Program-made: the position numbers and the translations under genes
DNA from: Hyphomicrobiales bacterium
Lineage (GTDB): Bacteria > Pseudomonadota > Alphaproteobacteria > Rhizobiales > Rhizobiaceae
DNA length: 64,000 nt
Assembly: GCA_900473205.1 (NCBI GenBank)
Contig: UCLB01000020.1
Coordinates: forward strand, 243,178-307,177
Reading direction: 5' to 3'
The notes under the pieces: model-generated
Databases searched by the model: none
Told to the model about the DNA's origin: nothing
What the model saw: the letters and a program-made list of their open reading frames with translations, nothing else
Shown here: positions 1-7,048 of the stretch, one piece after another
Numbering within the stretch: the stretch's first letter is position 1
Layout: the number at the start of each line of letters is the position of its first letter

Positions 1-106
1 TGGTCGCCAGAGGGCCGGATTGCGCCTGTGCGGCAGAAACGCCAGCGCCAATACAGGCCGCAGCAAAAAGCGCAATGCGAAGATGTCGGTTGATTGTTTT
101 GCGCAT
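1..106 (-). CDS. D-alanyl-D-alanine carboxypeptidase-like protein, N-terminal part only (cut by window edge)
   Basis: Only the first 35 codons lie in the window. Read on the minus strand from the ATG at 104-106 they give MRKTINRHLRIALF followed by an Ala/Gly-rich hydrophobic run and an AQAQ cleavage region, which is a typical Sec signal peptide. No catalytic motif is visible. The identification as a D,D-carboxypeptidase is inference from position: in Agrobacterium and Rhizobium genomes a dac gene commonly follows rlpA on the same strand. The 139-bp gap to rlpA has no terminator, so co-transcription is possible. It could be another exported protein. Confidence 0.55.
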   Translation of the reverse strand, partial: MRKTINRHLRIALFAAACIGAGVSAAQAQSGPLAT

Positions 107-245
107 GAAAACGCCAGCCCGCCGTCCTGTAGTGTTAAGCCCGCGCCTCACGACGTCAACGATGCGACGCCGACGAGGGCACGCACATCGAGAATCGCTA
201 CGCAGTTACGGAGAGTATGCGCAAGACTGCTGCAAAGGGCAAAGA

Positions 246-1295
246 TCAGCGACCCTTGCCCTGCTTGTTTTTCACGAAATTGAGGATGGACTGCTCGGTC
301 AACTGACCGCGCTTGACGAGAACCGTATCGAAAGCGCTTGCGGCCTTGGAGACGGGTGCCTCTTCCGAATAGGCAGAGGCAAAGCGGGCCGATGGTGTCG
401 GCGCGCGCAGGAAGTTGCCTTCCGGGCGCTCAACGATGAAAGGACCGATTTCCGGCAGGATCACGAACTGCTCAGCGCCCTGCCCCATAACGGGTGCCGG
501 ACCGTTGACCAACGGCATGGCCTGCAACGCAGCGTTCTTCTTGGTCCCCGCCATGGCCATCTGCGCGGAACCGCCATAGGCCGGGCTCTGAGGGATCGGA
601 ATATTCGTCGCCGAAGCGGATGCGACCATCACGCCCGTTGCGATCTGACCTTCAGGATTGATACCCGGGTTGCGGGAACCCTTGGGTGAATAGGACGCCA
701 TCAAATAGGGCATGTCGTGGCCGTCAAGCGGTGCGCGACCAACATATTGCACCCGCACATTGGCGGTGCCAGTTGCCTTCATGTCCAGCAGATCAGCCGT
801 CTTGCTGGAAACATCGATCAGGCGGCCTTCGTGGAAAGGTCCGCGGTCATTGACGCGAACGATGACGGAAGAACCGTTGTTGAGATTTGTAACGCGGGCA
901 TAGCTGGGCAGCGGAAAGGTCGGATGCGCGGCAGAAAGATGTTCCTTGTCGTAGGCCTCGCCGTTGGCGGTCAAGCGGCCGTGGAACGCGGAGCCGTACC
1001 AGGATGCAAGGCCGGACTTGTCGTAATTCTGCTCTTCCTTGGGGAAATAGCGACGACCCTTGACGGTGTAAGCATTACCAACAAGAAAACGCCCGCCGCC
1101 CTTGGGAATGTTCGCGCCATCGGCAACACGCGGGCTTGCCTTCACGCCATATTCCGACTCGGAAAAATATTCCTTGCTGCGCTTCGGCTTTGTTTCGGTC
1201 TTCGACGTGGTCGAACAGGATGCGGTCGCTGCGCACAGAACGGCAATGCCGAGCCACTTCGCGCTCACACCGACTTTCGTAACCGTAGAGTTCAA
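246..1295 (-). CDS. rlpA: RlpA family septal ring lytic transglycosylase, lipoprotein
   Basis: RlpA proteins are outer-membrane lipoproteins with a double-psi beta-barrel that, in characterised members, cleave glycan strands stripped of stem peptides at the division septum. The 349-residue product has a signal peptide ending TASC, a plausible lipobox, then at about residues 93-170 the diagnostic core SGLASWYGSAFHG, LTANGE and VRVNDRGPF. A long low-complexity tail follows, with no recognisable SPOR domain, unlike E. coli RlpA. The start is uncertain: the frame opens at a TTG (1293-1295), while a GTG at 1266-1268 would give MSAKWLG and an equally good signal peptide. A probable dac gene follows on the same strand. 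Confidence 0.92.
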   Translation of the reverse strand: MNSTVTKVGVSAKWLGIAVLCAATASCSTTSKTETKPKRSKEYFSESEYGVKASPRVADGANIPKGGGRFLVGNAYTVKGRRYFPKEEQNYDKSGLASWYGSAFHGRLTANGEAYDKEHLSAAHPTFPLPSYARVTNLNNGSSVIVRVNDRGPFHEGRLIDVSSKTADLLDMKATGTANVRVQYVGRAPLDGHDMPYLMASYSPKGSRNPGINPEGQIATGVMVASASATNIPIPQSPAYGGSAQMAMAGTKKNAALQAMPLVNGPAPVMGQGAEQFVILPEIGPFIVERPEGNFLRAPTPSARFASAYSEEAPVSKAASAFDTVLVKRGQLTEQSILNFVKNKQGKGR

Positions 1296-1562
1296 ATCCT
1301 ATGCCCCGTGCTGCTGCTGGGTCGCCTTTGCGACAACCCCTCTCTCGCCTCGATTGTCATGCCCCTGACACCGAAGCACCTAACAGGCCCTTAATCTTGC
1401 CCGTAACATGGCAAAAATGCGAACGGCACATACGAATTCGATAAAATTGTAATGAACGTGGTTAGCCATTGGTTAATGCGCAACGCATCCAAACCATGCC
1501 GAAATGCCCGCGCAGACGGATTGACGGGATAGGCCAAACAGTTATAAAGCCACGCGTAAGAC

Positions 1563-1652
1563 GGATGGGTGTCCGAGTGGTTTAAGGAACCGGTCTTGAA
1601 AACCGGCGTGCGTGAGAGCGTACCGTGGGTTCGAATCCCACCCCATCTGCCA
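1563..1652 (+). tRNA. tRNA-Ser (anticodon TGA)
   Basis: The 90-nt sequence folds as a class II tRNA. The acceptor GGATGGG pairs with CCCATCT (first pair G-U), followed by discriminator G and an encoded CCA at 1650-1652. The anticodon stem CCGGT/ACCGG frames loop CTTGAAA with anticodon TGA at 1597-1599. A long variable arm GTGCGTGAGAGCGTAC is typical of tRNA-Ser, and the T arm is GTGGG-TTCGAAT-CCCAC. It reads UCA-type serine codons. Confidence 0.97.
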
Positions 1653-1754
1653 GCGCCTTGAGAATGTCGAACACCGCCGTTCGCTCTCGTCCTCCCTGAA
1701 TTTACCACTTCCTCTGCCGCATGTTCGCCATTGCGATCGGTATTGGGAAAGCTG

Positions 1755-2504
1755 TCACAAAAACGGCCTGATCGCCATTTCGCATCCCAGCACGAGAAGG
1801 CTGACGAGGAACCAGCGGCGGAAGGTTGTTGGGCTGATGCGGTTGCGTACGCGTTGCCCCACCCACATGCCCGCAAGTCCTGGAAGAATGGCCACAGTCG
1901 AGATCGCGAGGTTGGCGGACTGAAACGCGCCGTGGCTTCCAAGCCCGATGGCTAGCGCGATTGTCGAGACGGTAAAGGACAGGCCAAGCGCTTGAACTAG
2001 CTCCACTTTTTCAAGGCCTAGCGCTTGAAGATAAGGCACGGGAGGAATGACGAATACGCCCGTTCCGCCAGTAACGATGCCGGTGATAGCCCCGATGAGC
2101 GGCGAGAGCCAGGGCTCCAGATTTTCGGCTATACTGAGCTGTTGGGCAAACAAGGTATAGGCAGCGTAGACGACGAGTGCCACGCCGAGCAGCGTCGTCG
2201 TGACGCCGGTTTCGCCGCGCGCGATCCATGCCGAGCCCAGCACCGTTCCCGCCACGATCGCCAGCATCATCGGCCAAAATCGACCCAAGAGCTTGCCGAA
2301 ATTCGGCCCTGCCAGCAACTGCCAGACATTGGTGACGAAGGATGGGACGAGTAGCAGACTTGCAGCGGCCAGCGGTGAAATCAGCGCTCCCAGAATACCC
2401 ATTGCCACCGTCGGCAAGCCCATGCCGCTGACGCCTTTTACGAGGCCGGCGACGAAGAATGTTGCGAATATTGCGGCGAGCAGAGGAGCTGAAAAGTCTG
2501 ACAT
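1755..2504 (-). CDS. TauE/SafE (DUF81) family membrane permease
   Basis: A 249-residue, strongly hydrophobic protein with about eight predicted membrane segments. It carries the family's N-terminal repeat, FVAGLVKGVSGMGLPTVAMG, and a second glycine-rich repeat near residue 150, ITGIVTGGTGVFVIP. Characterised TauE/SafE members export sulfoacetate or related anions, but the substrate here cannot be told. The start is placed at the ATG of MSDFSAPL because the upstream part of the open frame is not membrane-like and overlaps the LysR gene. It is divergent from that LysR-type regulator with 97 bp between starts, so local control by it is likely. Confidence 0.88.
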   Translation of the reverse strand: MSDFSAPLLAAIFATFFVAGLVKGVSGMGLPTVAMGILGALISPLAAASLLLVPSFVTNVWQLLAGPNFGKLLGRFWPMMLAIVAGTVLGSAWIARGETGVTTTLLGVALVVYAAYTLFAQQLSIAENLEPWLSPLIGAITGIVTGGTGVFVIPPVPYLQALGLEKVELVQALGLSFTVSTIALAIGLGSHGAFQSANLAISTVAILPGLAGMWVGQRVRNRISPTTFRRWFLVSLLVLGCEMAIRPFL

Positions 2505-2601
2505 GCCCTCTTGAATATCGTCCTTCAGACGGCGAACAATGCGGATGTGCCGATTGGTGACTTCGGCTATGCCGAAGGCTGGATGTGAAAGGTTCGATGA
2601 A

Positions 2602-3489
2602 ATGCGCTTCGACTTGACCGATCTTCGCCTTTTTGTTGCCGTAGTTGATGCGGGCAGCATCACCCATGGGGCCAGCGATGCTGGCCTGTCCCTGCCCGCT
2701 GCCAGTGAAAGGCTACAGGATATGGAGGCCGCAGGCGAAGTCCTGCTGCTGCATCGTGGGCGGCGGGGTGTGGTTCCCACCGAAGCTGGCGAAGCACTGG
2801 CCCACCATGCGCGCACCATCCTGCATCAAATGGCACAAATGCGCGGCGAACTCGGGCGTTATGCCAAGGGCATGCGTGCAAGCGTGCAAATTCTCGCCAA
2901 CACAGCTGCCATGACCGAGTTTCTGCCACAACGCCTCGCCACCTGGATGGCTGCCAACCCGCAAATCGACATCGACCTTCAGGAGCGACAGAGCACCGAT
3001 ATCGCCCGCAGTGTCTCCACGGGCTCAGTGGAAATCGGCATACTCTCCAGTGCGGTGGAAACGGACGGTCTCACATTGAAACCATTCGCCGTCGACAGGC
3101 TGGTTGCTGTCTTCGCTCAGAACCACGTCTTTGCGCAGAAACCATCCCTTCGCTTTGCCGATCTGTTGGGCGAGCATTTTATCGCGCTGACGGATGGTGC
3201 TTTGCAGCAGCATCTCGATATGCAGGCTGCCCGCCTCGGCGCGAAACTCAAGGTCCGAGTGGCACTTCGCAATTTCGATGGCATCTGCCGCATGGCAGGC
3301 GCGGGAATCGGCGTCGGCATCGTGCCGGAAACAGCTGCGCGTCGCTTCAAGCGGTCTACGCGAGTGGCCATGACCCGGCTTCAGGACGATTGGGCAACCC
3401 GAAAATTGTCCGTCTGCGTCCGTAATGATGCTGAAGTGACAGTACCGGCAAGAAGCCTGCTGGATCATCTGGCCAAACCCGGTCGATAA
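2602..3489 (+). CDS. LysR-family transcriptional regulator
   Basis: A 295-residue protein of standard LysR length. The N-terminal winged helix-turn-helix (about residues 4-63) contains DLTDLRLFVAVVDAGS, SLPAASERLQDME and PTEAGEAL. It is followed by a periplasmic-binding-protein-like effector domain. The ATG at 2602 is chosen because it starts exactly at the HTH and follows AAGGTTCG; the upstream ATG would add an unrelated 21-residue tail. It is transcribed divergently from the TauE-type permease, the usual arrangement for a LysR regulator and its target. The effector is unknown. Confidence 0.93.
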   Translation: MRFDLTDLRLFVAVVDAGSITHGASDAGLSLPAASERLQDMEAAGEVLLLHRGRRGVVPTEAGEALAHHARTILHQMAQMRGELGRYAKGMRASVQILANTAAMTEFLPQRLATWMAANPQIDIDLQERQSTDIARSVSTGSVEIGILSSAVETDGLTLKPFAVDRLVAVFAQNHVFAQKPSLRFADLLGEHFIALTDGALQQHLDMQAARLGAKLKVRVALRNFDGICRMAGAGIGVGIVPETAARRFKRSTRVAMTRLQDDWATRKLSVCVRNDAEVTVPARSLLDHLAKPGR

Positions 3490-3577
3490 GGCTTACATCA
3501 GACGCCAAAATGGTTTGAGACTTTTGCGCATGCATTTATAACGTGCGCAACTGACGATTCTCTAAGGGCTTTTGATA

Positions 3578-3760
3578 ATGTGGATTGAAGTGACAGCGGC
3601 AAGTAACAACCAGAAATTCGCCATCAACTTTGACCATGTGACCCAGATATCGCCGCTTGTTCAGGGCGCCCTTATCCTGCGCGCAGGAAATGAGCGAGTA
3701 CAGGTTATGGAGAGCTACGATTATCTCGTCGCGCGCCTGCACGCCGCCGCTGTGAAGTAA
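3578..3760 (+). CDS. Small conserved-looking hypothetical protein (60 aa)
   Basis: Not recognised with certainty. The 60-residue product begins MWIEVTAASNNQKFAINFDH and alternates hydrophobic and polar residues in a way that suggests a small beta-rich domain with a C-terminal helix (YDYLVARLHAA). It has no signal peptide, membrane segment or cysteine. An AAGG sequence at 3565-3568 sits about 9 nt before the ATG; the open frame also extends to a TTG two codons upstream, which is less likely. It converges with the DUF1304 gene with only 1 bp between stops. It superficially resembles short FlbD-like proteins, but no flagellar genes are nearby and I do not assert that. Confidence 0.6.
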   Translation: MWIEVTAASNNQKFAINFDHVTQISPLVQGALILRAGNERVQVMESYDYLVARLHAAAVK

Positions 3761-3761
3761 G

Positions 3762-4106
3762 TCATATACCGGCGAAGACCGCTGCGAGCACCAGCGCCGC
3801 AGGCACGGACTGAATGAACAGGATCTTCTTGTTTGCGGTGATGCCACCAAAAACGCCCGCGACGAAAACGCAGGTGAGGAAGAAGATGGCAAAGGTCCGG
3901 TCGTGCATCACGCCGAAGATCAGGCCCGCTGCGAGAAAGCCGTTATAGAGACCCTGATTTGCGGCCAGAACCTTGCTGGCTTCCGCAAACTCGGGCGAGA
4001 GCTTGAAGGCTTTGCGACCCGCAGGTTTGGTCCACAGCGCAGTTTGCAGAACGAGAATGTAAAGATGCAAAAGGGCAATCAATAAAATCAGTGTGTTGGC
4101 AATCAT
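3762..4106 (-). CDS. DUF1304 family small integral membrane protein
   Basis: A 114-residue protein with four predicted membrane helices and the family's characteristic segment KVLAANQGLYNGFLAAGL near residue 45. The family has no established biochemical role. The ATG at 4104-4106 is preceded by GGGAGGGCGCAGC, an excellent ribosome-binding site, so the 15 extra in-frame residues upstream are rejected. It lies downstream of an oxidoreductase gene on the same strand with a 66-bp gap, so it could be a separate transcript. Confidence 0.85.
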   Translation of the reverse strand: MIANTLILLIALLHLYILVLQTALWTKPAGRKAFKLSPEFAEASKVLAANQGLYNGFLAAGLIFGVMHDRTFAIFFLTCVFVAGVFGGITANKKILFIQSVPAALVLAAVFAGI

Positions 4107-4172
4107 GCTGCGCCCTCCCAGACAAGGTGATGAGATGATGCGGCGTTTCAAACGCGCGCATCACCCCAAGAA

Positions 4173-5153
4173 TCAGGGCTTCAGCAGTACTTTGCCCACC
4201 TTACCTGAAGCTAGCGATGCTTTGATCGCCTGGGAAATGTCGGCCAAATCATAAATGCCATCGACGGGCAGGCGAATCGTCTCATTGGCCACATGCTGGA
4301 TCAGTTCGCCGATCAAGCGGCGGCGCTCATCCGGTGGCATGGAGCCGATGACCGTGCTGCCCCAGAACCCCTTGATCGTCAGCTGCTTGAAAATCACCGG
4401 ACCGGAAGGAATCTGCATCGCCTCCCCGGTCATGCTGCCGAAGGAAACGAGAAGGCCGTTTTCACCCAGAAGCTCGACAATATCCTTGCTGGCATTGCCG
4501 CCAATGGAATCGACACCAGCGCGGATCGGGTTATCGCCCGTGAGCCCACGAACCTTGTCTTTCCAGTCCTTCTCAGCTGTCGAAACACCGTTGACGATGC
4601 CAAGCTCGGCCAGCTCAGCGACACCTGCATCGCGTCGAACAAGATTAATGACATTGATGCCGCGCGCCTGCGCCAGCATGGCAACCGCCTTGCCTACCGC
4701 ACCATTGGCCGTGTTCTGGATCATCCAGTCATTTTCTTTGATGCCGAGAAATTCCAGCAATGTAATGGCGCTGAAGGGCATGGCGATGAGTTGAGCGGCG
4801 GCCTCATCTGAAATCGCATCCGGCACAGGCACCAAGCCCTCCGCAGCCGCCAGAGAATATTCGGCCCATGAACCATGGACGCCAGCGGCGGTCATGCGTT
4901 TCCCCAGCAAGCTGGAATCTGCCCCCTCACCCAAAGCGTCGACGATGCCAACGGCCTCGCTGCCACCGATGGCGCCGGGCAGTGGTGGCTTGTATCCGTA
5001 GCTTCCGCGCACGGTCCAGATGTCGTGGTTGTGGATGGGCGAGAGGATTGTGCGGATGCGAACCTGGCCTTTGCCCGGCTGCGGAACGGGTGCTTCCTTC
5101 AACTGAAGCACGTCTTGCGGTTCACCGAAAATATCGTGGGATGCGCTGCGCAT
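4173..5153 (-). CDS. Medium-chain (MDR) zinc-independent alcohol dehydrogenase / quinone or enoyl reductase-like protein
   Basis: A 326-residue NAD(P)H-dependent oxidoreductase of the medium-chain family. The N-terminal GroES-like domain has PVPQPGKGQVRIR and NHDIWTVRG. The nucleotide-binding domain carries NTANGAVGKAVAMLAQARG, the AxGxVG-type dinucleotide loop, and ends in the usual SGKVGKVLL. Structural-zinc cysteines are absent, pointing to the quinone reductase/trans-2-enoyl reductase branch rather than zinc ADHs. The start ATG at 5151-5153 has GAGGAT 8 nt upstream; the longer open frame upstream overlaps a terminator and is rejected. Substrate unknown. Confidence 0.88.
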   Translation of the reverse strand: MRSASHDIFGEPQDVLQLKEAPVPQPGKGQVRIRTILSPIHNHDIWTVRGSYGYKPPLPGAIGGSEAVGIVDALGEGADSSLLGKRMTAAGVHGSWAEYSLAAAEGLVPVPDAISDEAAAQLIAMPFSAITLLEFLGIKENDWMIQNTANGAVGKAVAMLAQARGINVINLVRRDAGVAELAELGIVNGVSTAEKDWKDKVRGLTGDNPIRAGVDSIGGNASKDIVELLGENGLLVSFGSMTGEAMQIPSGPVIFKQLTIKGFWGSTVIGSMPPDERRRLIGELIQHVANETIRLPVDGIYDLADISQAIKASLASGKVGKVLLKP

Positions 5154-5243
5154 GGAATGATCCTCGTCATGAAAATTGCTGATGCGCCAGCGTTTCGAAA
5201 CAATAAGGCATTGATATGAATTTGAATTGTCCGCGCTGAAAAC

Positions 5244-5270
5244 AAAAAAGCCGACCCAAAGGCCGGCTTT
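5244..5270 (-). terminator. Rho-independent terminator downstream of the Pro-rich exported protein gene
   Basis: On the minus strand AAGCCGGCC and GGTCGGCTT form a 9-bp stem (one G-U) with loop TTTG, followed by TTTTGTTTT. It lies 23 bp past the stop codon at 5293. Confidence 0.85.
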
Positions 5271-5292
5271 CGATTGAGAGATGGCATATGCC

Positions 5293-5658
5293 TTACTGGC
5301 AGACGCGGAAGCTTTCCATGTGCCAGCCGCCATCATAGGCATTGCGGACCTGACGGTCTTCGAACCAGCAGCGTGGTGGAGGTGGTGGCGGCGGCTCCAC
5401 ATAGCGTGGGCCACTGCCGTTCACCAAAGCGCCGCCGATAATGCCGCCGAGAACACCGGCTGCAATGCCACCAGCGATCACTCTGCCGTCGTGATTGCGG
5501 TGCTTGCGCGGCGGGTCACGATAGGGAGGTGGCGGTGGGCCGCGACGGTCGTAGCGATACGGACCATCGTAATATTGGGCCGAAGCGGTTTGCACGCTGG
5601 CCAGAACTGCGCCGCTGGCGATGACCGCGGCAAGCGTTGTGAGAAGAATTTTTTTCAT
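5293..5658 (-). CDS. Exported proline/glycine-rich protein with glycine-zipper segment
   Basis: A 121-residue protein with a clear Sec signal peptide (MKKILLTTLAAVIASG to TASAQ). The mature part has a proline-rich stretch, a glycine-zipper hydrophobic segment GGIAAGVLGGIIGGALV near residues 63-80, a second PPPPPPP run, and a C-terminal segment with two cysteines (RCWFEDRQV and FRVCQ) that could form a disulfide. Glycine-zipper segments of this kind occur in small envelope proteins of rhizobia; function unknown. The ATG at 5656-5658 is preferred because the signal peptide begins there. A strong terminator follows. Confidence 0.8.
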   Translation of the reverse strand: MKKILLTTLAAVIASGAVLASVQTASAQYYDGPYRYDRRGPPPPPYRDPPRKHRNHDGRVIAGGIAAGVLGGIIGGALVNGSGPRYVEPPPPPPPRCWFEDRQVRNAYDGGWHMESFRVCQ

Positions 5659-5829
5659 TGCGGGCTTCTCCATGTGAGCCGAACCGTCCTGCGGTAGCGC
5701 CTCAATATGCTCGCAAAATGGCACGATATTGATGAACAAGTCCTGAACGTCGAAAGTTGAAATGCACCAGATTTTCTTTCCGGGCTTTTCTGAAGAGGCG
5801 TACCGATAGCCAGCACACTGGCCTTTCGC

Positions 5830-5942
5830 GCATAGGTAATGGAGGCTATGGCTGATTTGCTTCCTCCACGGGAGGAGCTCCCAAGTCCTGAAAGCCAATC
5901 AGGCAATAGCTTAGCCCCGCCTTTTGGTGGGGCCTTTTTTAT
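5830..5942 (+). ncRNA. Candidate small RNA 1 of a tandem set of three
   Basis: No plausible reading frame explains this stretch. It contains three hairpins in order: TCCTCC/GGAGGA with a 3-nt loop and a GC clamp (5859-5878), CCTGA/TCAGG (5887-5903), and a terminator GCCCCGCC-TTTT-GGTGGGGC (5914-5933) followed by six T. CTCCCA at 5878-5883, just after the first stem, is complementary to Shine-Dalgarno sequences, as in several trans-acting rhizobial small RNAs. The 5' end is a guess. I cannot assign an Rfam family; AbcR and alpha-r14-type RNAs show similar anti-SD loops, but the neighbours are not those I associate with AbcR. Confidence 0.6.
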
Positions 5943-5984
5943 TGTACGCGCTGCTCCGCACCGTCCTCAAATATTTTTTCCTAT

Positions 5985-6083
5985 TGCACGCAACCTTTTT
6001 CATGGCTCCGCGGTTATGCAGCCGAGACTTCACGTCTCGGTTCCCCTCTCGACTGATAACCCGCCTCGTGCGGGTTTCTTTTT
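5985..6083 (+). ncRNA. Candidate small RNA 2 of a tandem set of three
   Basis: A perfect 7-bp hairpin CCGAGAC-TTCAC-GTCTCGG (6022-6040) is followed by unpaired TTCCCCTCTC (6041-6050), a pyrimidine stretch able to pair with Shine-Dalgarno regions. A second hairpin AACCCGC-CTCGT-GCGGGTT (6058-6076) has a T-rich tail. Hairpin, C-rich single strand and terminator is the layout of many Hfq-dependent small RNAs. The 5' boundary is inferred from an AT-rich block before 5985. No ORF with a ribosome-binding site fits. Confidence 0.55.
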
Positions 6084-6164
6084 GCGCGTTAAATTATGTC
6101 GCGATTGCTGACCTAATTATTTCGCAGAGCGTACCAATTATGTGCAATATGCACTATCTCGTCG

Positions 6165-6262
6165 CTGCTATTCTGATTTATGAAATTGACATCGCTCAAG
6201 GGCTTTGCCCAACTTTTCCCCGAGCGAACAACCTGCCCCGCCCATGTCGCGGGGCTTTTTTG
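6165..6262 (+). ncRNA. Candidate small RNA 3 of a tandem set of three
   Basis: An outer stem TCGCTC/GAGCGA (6192-6197 with 6222-6227) encloses a small GGGC-TTT-GCCC hairpin and an unpaired ACTTTTCCCC. A terminator GCCCCGC/GCGGGGC (6235-6255) follows, with six T at 6256-6261. The T tract is on the plus strand only, so this does not terminate the minus-strand gene that ends at 6284. The 5' end is unknown; an imperfect palindrome GTGCA-ATA-TGCAC at 6142-6154 could be a regulator site. Confidence 0.5.
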
Positions 6263-6283
6263 TTTCGAAAATGGAAAAGAGTG

Positions 6284-6538
6284 TCAGCGCAGCAATGGCT
6301 GCACGGGTACCGCGACATCCACTCTTGGCCCAACCCGACCATGATCGTTGTGGTCATTCAGCAGGTCGCGGAACAGGTCGATGATGGCCGGAGGCATGTT
6401 TCTGGAAAAGTCGTCAAATATCTCGCTGGCGCGATTCCATGAATAGATCGCCATCAGCGTCAGAATGAGCAGCAGCAACCATGGCCAGATGGGCTTTCTG
6501 CGTGGCGGCCTGTCTTTTACACTCTCTTCGATCGTCAT
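6284..6538 (-). CDS. Small single-pass membrane protein, hypothetical (84 aa)
   Basis: Not recognised. The 84-residue product has a charged, proline-containing N-terminus (KDRPPRRKPIWPW), one membrane helix at about residues 18-32 (LLLLILTLMAIYSW), and a polar C-terminal part of about 50 residues with an amphipathic helix (IIDLFRDLL). By the positive-inside rule the C-terminus should be periplasmic. It lies 24 bp downstream of the zinc-ribbon gene on the same strand and is probably co-transcribed with it. Confidence 0.65.
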   Translation of the reverse strand: MTIEESVKDRPPRRKPIWPWLLLLILTLMAIYSWNRASEIFDDFSRNMPPAIIDLFRDLLNDHNDHGRVGPRVDVAVPVQPLLR

Positions 6539-6562
6539 CGTAAAGACCCTCAGCTCCTGGCT

Positions 6563-6829
6563 TTATCGTCTTCCGTAACGCGGCTCGCCGCCCGGAGCAT
6601 AGGCTGCCTTCTGCAGGAAACGGAAGATATTGCCGCATTGGGCGCAGCGTATCATGTACTCGGCGGGATTTCCCGAAGGACGTTCGGTCCTGAAACCGGC
6701 AGGCATTTCGTCCACCCGAAAATCGACGTCGGGATTGACCTTCTCATCGATCTCCGACGCTTCCGCAAAGCCGCTATGGCCGCATTTGGAACATTCGAGT
6801 TTGCGGGAATATCGATCGCGCGAGGCCAT
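6563..6829 (-). CDS. Small zinc-ribbon protein, hypothetical (88 aa)
   Basis: An 88-residue protein with two CxxC pairs, CSKCGHSG near the N-terminus and CAQCGNIF near the C-terminus, about 48 residues apart, forming a likely four-cysteine zinc ribbon. No enzymatic motif is seen; such proteins are often nucleic-acid- or protein-binding accessories. The ATG at 6827-6829 follows AAAGGATGCACC, a good ribosome-binding site, so the longer upstream frame is rejected. It is the first gene of a probable two-gene unit with the membrane protein ending at 6284. Confidence 0.72.
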   Translation of the reverse strand: MASRDRYSRKLECSKCGHSGFAEASEIDEKVNPDVDFRVDEMPAGFRTERPSGNPAEYMIRCAQCGNIFRFLQKAAYAPGGEPRYGRR

Positions 6830-7048
6830 GGTGCATCCTTTGTTTCGGGACAGGTAGCAATCGGCACGCGCCAGTTCAATACATATTGCCGCGCCACGCA
6901 CCTCCTTACCCAGGAAGCTCTGTATTGTTTTCAATCAAGCCCGGCATTTTATCGGCTTCAGATACCATTCATAAACCACTTGGTAACGCCATCGCTCTAA
7001 AGTTGGCGGGTGAAAAGTCTGGCGGGGCGTGTCGGACGGAACAGTGGC

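Noticed and set aside
75-1394. Plus-strand open frames opposite rlpA (75-689 and 717-1394)
   Set aside because: They are antisense to a gene with unambiguous RlpA motifs, lack ribosome-binding sites and show no domain-like sequence.
1462-1476. TTAG-N7-TTAA, close to a CtrA site, upstream of rlpA
   Set aside because: One base off consensus, isolated, and about 170 bp from the gene. Such matches are expected by chance in AT-rich spacers.
5830-6262. Identification of the tandem RNAs as AbcR1/AbcR2
   Set aside because: The layout is similar, but there are three units and no LsrB/VtlR-type LysR gene next to them. Without a covariance search the family name is not supported.
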